Part shown: positions 22,356 to 33,800 of the stretch, in pieces
Position numbering within the stretch: the first letter of the stretch is position 1
Layout: the number at the start of each line of letters is the position of its first letter
DNA from: Azorinus chamasolen
Lineage: Eukaryota > Mollusca > Bivalvia > Cardiida > Solecurtidae
NCBI GenBank assembly: GCA_963576725.1
Contig: OY755240.1
Coordinates: 18,191,743-18,255,742 of the forward strand
DNA: 64,000 nt
Direction of reading: 5' to 3'
The notes under the pieces: model-generated
Seen by the model: the letters and a program-made list of their open reading frames with translations, nothing else
Databases searched by the model: none
Told to the model about the DNA's origin: nothing
Made by a program: the position numbers and the translations under genes

Positions 22356-22563
22356 TTAACTCTTTCGTTGCCAATTTTTGTCGTCTGCAAACTTTGTCGC
22401 CGGCTACAATTTTCATTGTTTTTTTATTTCTCTTTATTTCTAATTGAAAATTCAGTCACAGTGACAAACAATTTGGATCCTGATGAGACACCGAGTTACA
22501 CATATGGATCCAAACTGTTTGTATAGGTAATCACAGATGTGACAATGACAGCGAAAGAGTTAA
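22356..22563 (+). repeat. Family C MITE
   Basis: TTAACTCTTTCGTTGCC to GCGAAAGAGTTAA. Core AACAATTTGGATCCTGATGA / ATGGATCCAAACTGTTTG, with a shortened right arm. Confidence 0.8.
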
Positions 22564-22625
22564 CTTATTGAGGTCGGGCAGTCTTCACTTCTAAACTGAT
22601 TTACTTTACTACTTTTAATGATATT

Positions 22626-22871
22626 TTAACCCATTCACCGCCAAAGTTGCATAAATGCACCACGACAAATAGTGCAGTCCCAGATAAGACGCCGCCTTTT
22701 CAAGGCGGCGTCTGATCAGGGACTTCACTATTTGTCTCAATCTCTATTTCTATGCATGTGTTTTACTCCTTTGAAATTTGCATTCATTTATCTCATTTCC
22801 TTATTGTACCGAATAATTTAACAAAAATTGGACTGCAGACGACATTAGTAATTTGGCGCCGAAAGGGTTAA
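22626..22871 (+). repeat. Family D MITE, full length
   Basis: TTAACCCATTCACCGCC to GGCGCCGAAAGGGTTAA. Core AGACGCCGCCTTTTCAAGG. It is the intact partner of the copy at 13431. Confidence 0.9.
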
Positions 22872-23034
22872 ATCTGTAGAGTAAGATCCCAAACAATGTC
22901 ATTTGATTTGCTCCAGGAAGTCAGTGTGTACGTGCAACGCATTGAGTTGGACAAATATAGAAAATAAAATGTAACGTAACTTGACTCTTCGTTGGCAAGT
23001 TAAGTCGTCTGCAAAGTTTGTCCTCTGCTTTTAA

Positions 23035-23255
23035 ACACTTCCGCCATGAATATTCATGTAAGAAATACTGACGTCCTCAATATTAGTTAGTTTATATTTT
23101 ATAATGACACAGAAGGTATGGTCATGGAAGAAACTGAAGAATCATATCTATATTATTCCTAAAGCAAACAGAGCAGACCCTGATCAGAAGGCTCCGTCTG
23201 ATCTGGGTCTACTCTGTTTGCAAACGCGTAGAAAAATGTATTTATGAAGTAAATG
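23035..23255 (-). repeat. Family A2 MITE, reverse, core partly deleted
   Basis: CGCCATGAATATTCATGTAA to GAAGTAAATGGTTA. The core lacks one copy of the central half (CAGAAGGCTCCGTCTGATCT). A family C fragment follows at 23310-23390. Confidence 0.75.
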
Positions 23256-23477
23256 GTTATTTTTTTATTTTGCTTCCTATTTATTTTAAAACTTTACCAT
23301 AACATCAAACCTTTTTTAGCCTGATGAGACGCCGAGTTACGCAGCGACTCAACTGGATCCAAACTGTTTTATAGGTAATCGCTAATCAGAGATTCACTAC
23401 TGTCAGTTTCTTTTCAAAGCATGAACAGATTGTCAAACAGTTTGCATCTTCATGAAACTGCGATGGATAATAGATGT

Positions 23478-23708
23478 TTTACCCATTCCCTCATAGGCTA
23501 TTTTTAGATCCAACCTCTTTGAATAAATCTACCGAAAAGGAACATTAACTAGAGAAAAGGGGAAAGGTTTGGTATTTTGTAGTTTGAAACCATTGTGATA
23601 AATAGAGCATTTGCTCCTATAGGAGCAAATGCTCTATTTATCTCAATGGTTTTAACAGTTGACTTTTGCAGAGGCGTCAAAAGGTGTCAATATGAAGGAA
23701 TGAGTTAA
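23478..23708 (-). repeat. Family B MITE, reverse, full length
   Basis: The left TTAA is mutated to TTTA. A perfect core runs from about 23590 to 23652 around TTGCTCCTATAGGAGCAA. It ends GGAATGAGTTAA. Confidence 0.9.
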
Positions 23709-24175
23709 TCCTTTGCTTTGAACATGAATAATCATGTAAAAAATTATATCATGAATAACAATTAGAATTAGTTGTTATAGTGGCGCATGAACATGTCGAT
23801 TTTTGACAGTGACAGAAACTGTAGGGTAAACTCTATAATTGCATCACAGGCATTAGGCTCATGAAATATGTCTAAAATAATTTAAAATGTCCCTAAATTG
23901 ACGTTTTGTAACATTTGGAGCCGAAAAAATAAAGTATTGGGAGTTTTGAGACAAAGCTGAAATTTCAGCTTTGTCTCAAAACGCCAAAGCTTTATTTTTC
24001 GGCTCCAAATGTTACAAAACGTCAATTTTAACTATGAGCCTAACGCCTGTGTATTGCATAAACAAATAGAGCAGATCCTGGCGAGACGTCTCCTACAGGA
24101 GCCGTCTGATCATGGTCTACTCTGTTTGCGAACACGTAGAGACGCGTATAAATATATATACTAACGGTGTACAAG
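23705..24175 (-). repeat. Family A2 MITE, reverse, split by another element
   Basis: A2 left flank (CATGAATAATCATG, CAGAAACTGTAGGG) and core (CAAATAGAGCAGATCCTGGC ... GAGCCGTCTGATCATGGTCT) are separated by the insertion at 23845-24051. Confidence 0.75.
23845..24051. mobile_element. Nested hAT-like foldback MITE
   Basis: Ends CACAGGCATTAGGCTCAT and ATGAGCCTAACGCCTGTG are inverted. Long inner arms (GACGTTTTGTAACATTTGGA ...) fold on each other. Flanks AATTGCAT and TATTGCAT match at 7 of 8 bases, fitting an 8-bp target duplication. Confidence 0.75.
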
Positions 24176-24528
24176 ATTAAGAAATGGATCCTCGTCATAT
24201 CTATAATACCATGTTGAATCCATTACTAGCGAATTAAATGGTAGAATAAACGGAGTGGCTACTTAAATCGGGTGTACTATACTAGTAGTCCACGAACAAA
24301 TATAGATTATTGAAAAGTAAATGTAAACAGATCTTCTCTACATGTATATACAGGTCGGTTGTGTTGCAAGGAATTAAGTCAGAAAGATCAATATTGGAAC
24401 AGTATTTGTTAGACAGTCCCTACGTGAATACTCAAGGTCAGTAATTTTGTTTAATTTTAATATCGAGTAATTCTCGCTTCTCTGCCCCTCGCAACCACCC
24501 GTAAACTGAAGTAAACAATAAAAAGAAT

Positions 24529-24567
24529 CACGAAGTAAATACACACACAGTCTGTATTTACTTCGTG
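24529..24567. repeat. Short palindrome upstream of the NWD1-like start codon
   Basis: CACGAAGTAAATAC and GTATTTACTTCGTG flank 11 bases. The same arms form the perfect palindrome at 26660-26693. It lies 82 bases before the ATG, in the likely 5' UTR or promoter. Confidence 0.85.
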
Positions 24568-24648
24568 AAAGAATGCACAAATAAAACCTGTTAAAAATAC
24601 ACATGGTCTGTGTGGAACTGTAAGGCGGTTGCGTGTACATAATGCAAG

Positions 24649-24898
24649 ATGGGGAGTTGTCAGTCTAACAATTCTCAGGTAATTGAAGTCCAAAAACCTG
24701 TTCAGAAGAATGGGACCGCACAAAGCCGAGAGACAGAACAAAACGTCCAGCGAGCTAACAATGAAGATAAGAAGGGATTAAAGGAAGAAGAAAAAACGAG
24801 ACAAATAAAAAGTACAGATCCACCCAAGGATGGAGAAACACTAAAGTCCTCTGAAAAGATACCGGAGAAACCAAAAGAAGACACAAATTCAGCTCAAG
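24649..24898 (+). CDS. NWD1: NWD1-like exon 1 (start codon, acylation motif)
   Basis: Starts ATGG with A at -3, a good initiation context. Encodes 83 residues and leaves one base. MGSCQSN at the start fits an N-myristoyl glycine with a neighbouring palmitoyl cysteine; the rest is a K/E/Q/P-rich disordered stretch. Donor GTAAGA. A family A2 MITE begins only 9 bases into the intron. Confidence 0.75.
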
Positions 24899-27800
24899 GT
24901 AAGACCTTTAATCCTTTACTAAATGAATATTCATATAAGAACTAATGATGCCATGAATATTAATTACCTTTATTCTTATATTAACATATGAAGACAATAG
25001 TATTAAGCAAAGACAGAAATCTAAGAAACAGATATACAGGTATATTATTTCATAAGCAAATAGAGCAGATCCTGATCAGACGGCTAATAGATTAGATCCT
25101 GATCAGACGGCTCCTATAGGAGCCGTCTAGTCTAGGTCTACTTTGCTTGCAAAGGCGTAGAAAAGCGTATTTAAGGAGTGAGGGTTAACCCTCATGCACT
25201 CTAAGAAAATTGTCGCTTGTACATATTGTCGTCTGCTTCAATTCTAAAAGTGCATGTTCTTCCATGGTCATCAAAACTCTATACCAAAGTGTCAAACAGT
25301 TTGGACCCGGGCGTGACGCCGAGTTACTCGGAGTCTCATCTGGATCCAAACTGTTTTGCAAAGCTAATTTTAAATTAACCAGTATAGCGTTGAATGTGTA
25401 TACATGTATATGTTGAACCCNNNNNNNNNNNNNNNNNNNNNNNNNNNNNNNNNNNNNNNNNNNNNNNNNNNNNNNNNNNNNNNNNNNNNNNNNNNNNNNN
25501 NNNNNNNNNNNNNNNNNNNNNNNNNNNNNNNNNNNNNNNNNNNNNNNNNNNNNNNNNNNNNNNNNNNNNNNNNNNNNNNNNNNNNNNNNNNNNNNNNNNN
25601 NNNNNNNNNNNNNNNNNNNNCAAATTTTTCAGCGGCTAGCTGTCTATTTTCACTTTTGTTCTAGTTTTCCACCAATGAGAAACTATGTTACATTGTAATT
25701 TGCATATGACCTAGGAGTATTTATAGTAAACTGTATTTTCATTAGTGAAATACCTTGACTGGCATACAACCTTTTTATATGCCTCTACACATTGCCAAAC
25801 TATGTAAAATTCTGATATACAGTCTGCTAACGTGTCGAATTTCCTGGGGTAATTATTACGATATTGCAGTTATTTCAAACACCATGTTTTATGATAATTA
25901 GCTGCTTCGGCCTCGCAAATTGAATTCAATGCAATAATTAACATAATCACCACACATGTAAGGCACCTTGTTACACATACATGTTCTAAAAACTTCTTAG
26001 AGTTCAGTCAAAAGACCATATAGTTCAGAAAATCATTATTTACGCAGATATTTAGCATGGGACCGAAGACTGTCGACTGTCGAAAGTTCTGTTCTTAAAA
26101 TAGATTTTAAGACCTGGAAATTCCCATAAAATCAAAGTACTGATGTACTGATATTTATCACCTCATGGTAATGGTTGCTGAGCAATATTACCAGTTTGTC
26201 GAAACCTCTATTAAACTTTCAAACTTTTACTATCATTTTGCTATCAATTAATATAACATTTGATCATAAAGTCCACTTTGACGAACAGGTAGTTTGCCGA
26301 AACCACCATAATTCACAGGCAGTGCTATAGGAAATAAAGAAGAAGGGTTGTTTAGTATATTAGAGTAGTGGTATTAATAGTATTAATTACTGTCTCCGAC
26401 CAAAGCACCGAGGCTCTGGTTGTTGGCTCTCTTTGATATAAAGCTACTTACTGAAGGCTACTGCTACGGCTCTATCACATGGGGCCTGGGCTCATAGAGT
26501 AGGTTATATTGTTTTAAAACTACATGTAGATCCAGTTAATGATGCCATTAATGATGATGCACACAAGTCGATTAAAGTGTTGATCTAGGCTAAATCAATA
26601 CCGTTCTTTAAAGAATTACAGACTCTGCACAAGCAAAAACTTTATGCTTTAAAGTGTATCACGAAGTAAATACAGATCTGTATTTACTTCGTGAGTGTAT
26701 TGAATTTCTTATCTTCATATCGATACAAATATGAGCGCTTTCATGCACATTTTATAATAAATGCTAAATATTTTATAATAAATGCTTTATATTTATAATA
26801 ATTTATAAATTTTTATAATAAATGCTTTATACTAAAGAACTAACTTGAGATAGTTTTAAAACATTTCTTTGACATCGTACATTTTAAAAGTGATTTCCTA
26901 TAAAAGCAACTTGAAATATTTCAATAAATATTTATTCTACTCCAAGTCATTTTCATTGCATGCTTCTCTGCTAGCATAATAACAAGCAATCCTTCATAGA
27001 TCTAGTTCTCTGTACTGGTAGAATCTCCAAACATTGAAATAAATATTGCAGAGATTGTTTTGTACATTGTGTCAATATTTGAGAGCCGCTGAATATCTTT
27101 TTAAAAGATATTTCTTGTTTTTAAACGCATTTCATTGGGCACAGATATAGTTAATTTAGCACATTATCATTACCTCCCTTGTTGAGAATGCTGTGGCGCG
27201 AACTGTCAGCTGGGATATCAAACTCATCCTTATTTTCAACATTACGGTGTGATTTATTGGAATTATGTCGCCATTGAACCCGGAAGTAATAGTTCCATGT
27301 TACTATTTCATAGAATAGTCTCCTCACTGAGCAGTTAAGAAGACATGCTAGCTTTGTGATGGTTATCTCGCAATTTATCACCAAACCGAAAGTACCTCAA
27401 TATCACTCACAGAGACTGGGAATCCATCTGTAATATGATTATACGATATGTTGGTAGAGTGTACTTATGTAATAATCCACTGTAGTGTAATATCACTAGA
27501 TGATACAATTTCCTTCATATTTATACGCGATTTCAAGCATTTGTAAACAGAGTAGACCCAGATCAGACGTCTCCCTATAGATAGGGGCCGTCTGATCAGG
27601 ACCTGCTCTGTTTGTGAATGGAATTTGGTAGATCTGTTTCTTTAGTTTCTAAAATGGCTGCAATGTTCCACCTTCCATATTTCATTACAACTCTTTTGAC
27701 TATGAGTATTTAGTAGGTAGACTACTGGTATTGAAATTTGGTTTAAAATATAGTTTTAAACTTCTGTATTTCGAAATATAACATATTTATAGTATTTTTA

Positions 27801-30800
27801 TAACTGATTTGTCTATTTTTTAAATATTTTCTCTTTTATCATTCCTGCGAAATACGAACACCCAAAACTAAATATGACCATAATCGAATGATGCAAAACG
27901 TAACAGGGTTATTAATTATTAAAATTATTAAGCTTGCCTGATTGTCAATTGATTCTGACTAATCTGGGTCTACCCTGTTTTCAAAGGTGTTAATGATGTA
28001 GAAACTATAGAATAGTGATACATTATTTTGTTAGCAAACAGAGCAGACCCTTTTGAAAAGGTTTCTAACGTACCCTTTGAATGCTGAATGGCAAAGCATT
28101 GTACAGCAACAGGGTTCATGCAATGTGAATGGGCATAACTTCAAAGATAATTTTTATCAACAAACAGTGCAGACCCTGATCAGAGGGCTTCTCTAGGAGC
28201 TTGCAATCTAGGTCTACATTTTTCAATATGCCGGTACAATTGCTTCCTACACTCAGAAGTATTAGCCCTTAAATTGATAAAAAAAGCATACTGATGCAGT
28301 TGCAAGCAGATTATACCCAGATATATATTAATTTTTGTGTGTGTATATATATATATATATATAATGTAAAAATAAGTAAATGACCTTACATGCCTTTAAA
28401 TATCTTCTTTATATATATATATATATATATATATATCCCCTTTCCCTCATATAAATGCCTTTTAACACAAATGGAGTAGACCCAGATCACATGGCTCCTA
28501 CAACTAAATTAATAGTAAAGAAGTTAATAATATATCTCATTGTATTTTCATGGCCAAATAGTCCTGTGTCTGTATGCCATTTGGAATGAATTAAGTAATA
28601 TTCATATACATTATTTCTTCATGAATATTCATCAGGAAAAGGGTTAATTAAAGCCTTTTCGCTGATATGAACACCTTTTCATGCATTTACAAACAGAGTA
28701 GACCCAGATCAGACAGCTGCTATAGGAGCTGTCTAATCAAGGTCTGCTCTGTTTTTGATAGATCTGTGTCTTTAGTTTCTAAAATTGCTTCAATGCTCCA
28801 GCTTCCATATTAAATTATATAACAATTTTGTCCATGAATATTCACTAGGTATTGAAACGTGAAATAAACATAGAAGAGGGAAATAATAATTTTTATTTAT
28901 TTTTTCAGAGAACAAAAGAAAAAACTAAAAGAAGGTAAGTCAACATTATTTCCTAAGAGCTGATGCTTGTGTCTACAGAGCAGTTGATAAGACAATAATT
29001 AACCCTATATTCTCCATAAATACGATTTTGCAAATGGAGTAGACCCAGGTCAGACAGCTCCTGTCGGAGCCATCTAATCAGGGTCTGCTCTATTTGCTTA
29101 TATGAAATAATGCACTGGTAGATATCACTCTACACTTTTTATCTTGGCCACAACTTCAATTGTTTCATATGCAATATAAGAATGAATCTTATTAATATTC
29201 ATGACATCATTATTTTTCCATGAATATTCATGGAGTAAAGGGAAATCTAAGTAAAATAATTTGGAGATTTCTTCACCAAACCTTATCTCTGTACTTAATC
29301 TACTCATTAGAATCCCATCCTAGATCATTTCACAATGAGTCTGTCTGTTAACCCTTTCTTCCGTAAATACGCCTTTCTACGCCTCTGTAAAAGTCACTTT
29401 ATGAAACCATTGTGATAATTAGAGCATTTGCTCCTATAGGAGCAAATGCTCTATTTATCACAATGGTTTCAAACTACAAAATTCTAAAAATTTCCTTTTC
29501 ACTAGTTAATGCTCCTTTTCGGTAGACTTATTCAAAAAGGTTGGATCTAAAAATAGCCTATGAGGGAATGGGATAAGCCCTGGCAAACAGTGTAGACCTA
29601 GATCAGACGGCTCCTGGTAGAAGCTGTTTCTCTAGCATTTGCATTGTTTGCTCAGATAAGATGCATATATATTAACCCATTCCTCCAAAAGCTATTTTTA
29701 GACCCAACCTCCTTGAATGAATCTACCCAAAAGGAGCATTTACTAGAGAAAAGTAAAATTTTAGAATTTTGTAGTTTGAAACCATTCTGATAAATAGAGC
29801 ATTTGCTCCTATAGGAGCAAATGCTCTATTTATTACAATGGTTTCAAGAAGAGGTTATTACAGAGGCGTAGAAAGGCGTATTTATGGAGGAAAAGTTAAC
29901 ACATTTTCAAGAATATGTGCTTTATTTGAGATCAATGAATGTAAAGAGTTGTCACAACATAGGGTGTGGTGGAAATATAATTATTCTTGTATGAATATGC
30001 ACGTGTTTGTTATAAATGAAATAATATAAATATGATTCTTCGGTTTCTACCATGATCAATATTTCCTGTATCCACGTGTCATTTAACTCTTTCCCTCATA
30101 AAAACGTGTTTTCACGCATTTGCAAACAGAGTAGACCCAGATCAGACAGCTCCTATAGGAGCCGTCTGATCAGGGTCTGCTCTGTTTGCTAATGGAATTT
30201 AATAGACCTTTTTCTTTACTTTCCAAAATGGCTACATTGTTCCACCTTCCATATTTCATTATAACTATTTTGTTCATGAATATTCAGGTATTGAAAATTG
30301 AAATAAACATAGAACAGGGAATTAAGGGTTAGACCGTTAGACAAAACAAACTTATTCATATTCATAATATCATTATTTCCTACATGAATATTGACCTTTT
30401 CTTTCGCATAAATGCTTTTCACACCTTTGCTCGAGAGGGTAGACCCAGATCAGATGGTTCCAATAGGAACCATCTAATCTGAGTCTGCTCTGTTTGCTAA
30501 TGGTATATAATACAGAGGTTCTGCCAAGGTCAATAAAATACCGTAAGGATTATAAAAAACAAATCAGCTAATGAATATTCATGAAGTAAGTATATCAAAC
30601 ATGAATATTGAGCAGGTAAAGGGTTAACACAAGCAACTTTTGCCTGGGTTTTGCAGCTGTCAGGAAATTGTAGAATCATGATGGGACATTTTTAACCTTT
30701 TACTCCATGAATATTCATGCAAGAAATAATAACATCTTGAATATGAGGTACATGTACATGCATTTTGGCATTTGCAGATACTATAGAATCAGATCTAAAG

Positions 30801-33800
30801 TATTCCGTAAGCAAACAAACTGACCCAGGTCAGGCAGCTCCTACATGAGCTGTCTAATCTGGTCCTACTTTTTTTCAAAAGGTGTATAAAGGTTAATGCT
30901 CTACCTGATGAAAATGTATTTTCATGCCTTTGCAAACAGTGTAGACCCCGATCAGATGTCAGCCTGGAGGAGCCATCTGTTCAGGGTCTGCTCTGTTTGT
31001 TATGGTTTTATATAGATCTGATTCTACAGTTTCTAACAAGACCAAAAGCCTGTTTTTATAAACAACTATAATGACCCTGATCAGACTGCTCCTACAGGAA
31101 CTGCCTGACCTGGTTGCCATCTGCAAAGACATTAACCCTTTCCTCCATAAATATGCCTTCCTATGCAAATGCTCTATTTATCACAATGGTTTCAAACTAC
31201 AAAATTCTAAAAGTTTCCCTTTCTCTAGTTAATGCTCCTTTTCGGTAGATTCATTCAAAGTGGTTGGATCTAAAAATAGCCTATGGAGGAATGGGTTAAA
31301 AGGCATATCTATGAAGTGAACGGTTTTATGAATCACCTGTTATATTCATTACAGATCAGATGAAGCAACTAGACGATTTAAAGAAAATGGCAGATGAGAT
31401 TGAAGCAAAAATAAGACAAGCAGTAAGTTTCTTTTTAAAGTTATTTCTGCCGATTTTTATTATAAATCAATGATTGAATCCATACCGAAAGTTGTATGCA
31501 TATTCATATCAAGAAAATAATGCTTACAGCCCAAAGTATATGTATACGTATTCAGCTACATATTTAACCCGTTCCCTCATAGGCTATTTATAGATCCTAC
31601 GGTTATATGATTCCTACCTCTTTAATTAAATCTTCTGAAAAGGAGCATTTACTAGAGAAAAGGAAAATATTAGAATTGTATAGTATATATTAAAACCATT
31701 GTGATAAGTAGAGTATTTGCTCCTATGGAGCATATGCTCAAGTTATCACAATGGTTGTAAAAGATGACTTTTACAGAGGCATCAACATGAATACTGCTAA
31801 AGAGTAAAATTAACCATCTTTTAATCCTTTACTCCATAAATACGCCTTTCTACACCTTTGTTACGTAAGGAGCCGTCTGATCAGGATCTGCTCTGTTTGC
31901 TTATGATATTATATAAAGTAAAACCTCTCTATAACGGCCACTAAATTACATCAAGTATTTTGTGTTAAAGGCTGGTGGCTACTTAAAGCAAGGTGAAAGT
32001 AAAACAGAACGCTCCTATAGGAGCGTTCTGTTTTACTTTCACCTTGCTTTAAGCGGCCACCTGCCCTAAATACCAAATAATTAACACAATTTAGTGGACG
32101 GACATGTTTGGCCAAGCTGTGATGGACTTTGAATCAACACTATGAACATCAGAACAGCACCATAAATATGATATTAATTGTTAACAACAGTGGATGACAT
32201 GAGTAAGTTGAACATGAATGAAAAAGACGTGGAAGAGAACATCTACCATGTAAAATTTCACTTAACCCATTCCCTCATAGGCTTTTTTAGATCAAACCTC
32301 CTTGTTAATCTACCAAAAAGGAGCATTTGATAGAGAAAAGGAAAATTATATAATTTATATTTACAACAGATTCCGGTTTCCATTGGCTTCCATAGCAACT
32401 TCTTTATATTAAATATAAACAACTCGTTTCTTGTCAGTTTTTCTTTCAATCCACTTGAATATGTTTCTGAAGTCATTTTGTCATGCAAATTTTGTGAAAA
32501 TCTATTTCCTTCATAAAATACACTTGTTTATGCCTTTGCAAACAGAGTAGACCTAGATCAGGCATCTCCTTTAGGATCAGGGTCTGCTCTGTTTGCTAAT
32601 GGAATTTAATTGACCTTTTTCTTTACTTTCCAAAATGGCTACAATGTTCCACCTTCCATAATTGAGCTGCCTCTACAGTTTCTACTTCGGTAAACATCTT
32701 CAGTGCAAAATGCCAATATAAAAATTCCACCAATAAATATTCATGATGTCATTATTTCTTACAGTCATATTCAACAGGAAAAATGTTAATCCTTTCCATG
32801 TTCTATATTTTATACAAATTTCAATAACTAATAATTACATTCATGGACAAAATGGTCATAATGAAATATGGAAGGTGGAAAATAATGTAGCCATTTTAGA
32901 AACAGATCTATAAAATTCCATTAGCAAACAGAGCAGACCCTGATCAGATGACTCCTATAGGAGCCATCTGATCTGGGTCTACTCTGTTTGCAAATGCGTG
33001 AAAATGTGTTTATATGAAGGAAAGTGTTAAAATAGAATGTTTACCTTTTAACTATTCACGAGAGTATATCAACTTCATCAACATTTCAAGATACAACTAT
33101 CTCTAGGACCTGGTCATTTACCCTTTCCTTCATACAAATGCTTTTTCTCACCTTTGCAAACAGAGTAGACCCAGATCAGATGGCACCTTTAGGAGCCGTC
33201 TGATCAGTTTCTGCTCTGTTTGCTTATGAACTTAAATTAGATCTAACTATACAGTTTCTACCAATTCCAAATACCAAAACATCCTGTGTATATGTGCTAT
33301 TATAAAAACTCAGCCAAATACTAATGATGTCATTGCTTCTTACAAGAATATTCAAAAGTGAACATTTATATATTTTATGCACACATGGAAGGGTTTTATA
33401 TGTAAACATTCAACATATGTATAACATTTAGGGTAGTTTATGCTGTCCAGGCTTGTTAAACCCTTTTCTCCATGAATATTCATGTAAGAAATAATGACAT
33501 CATGAATATTAGTTACATTAACTTTTTATAATAGCACCTAAACGCAGGACGTTTCGGCCATTGCAGAAACTGTAGACTCATATCTGGATTATATCATAAG
33601 CAAACAGAGCAGACCCTGATCAGATGCCTCTGACAGGAGCCATCTGACCATGGTCTACTTTTTGTGCAAAGGTGTAGAAAGGGTATGAAGTAAAGGGTTA
33701 AGCACTAAAATTAATGTGGAGAGAATAAATATAAAGTAGGGAGAGTCAACCAATCAGAAAGTGTGTCTTAATCCTGGTCGTCTGATCTGAGTCTACTCTG

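Noticed and set aside
24457..24741. Minus-strand frames over exon 1
   Set aside because: Hydrophobic frames arising antisense to the K/E-rich exon; no splice or start context.
25375..25664. Frames running through the N gap
   Set aside because: They consist of undetermined bases and are not evidence of coding.
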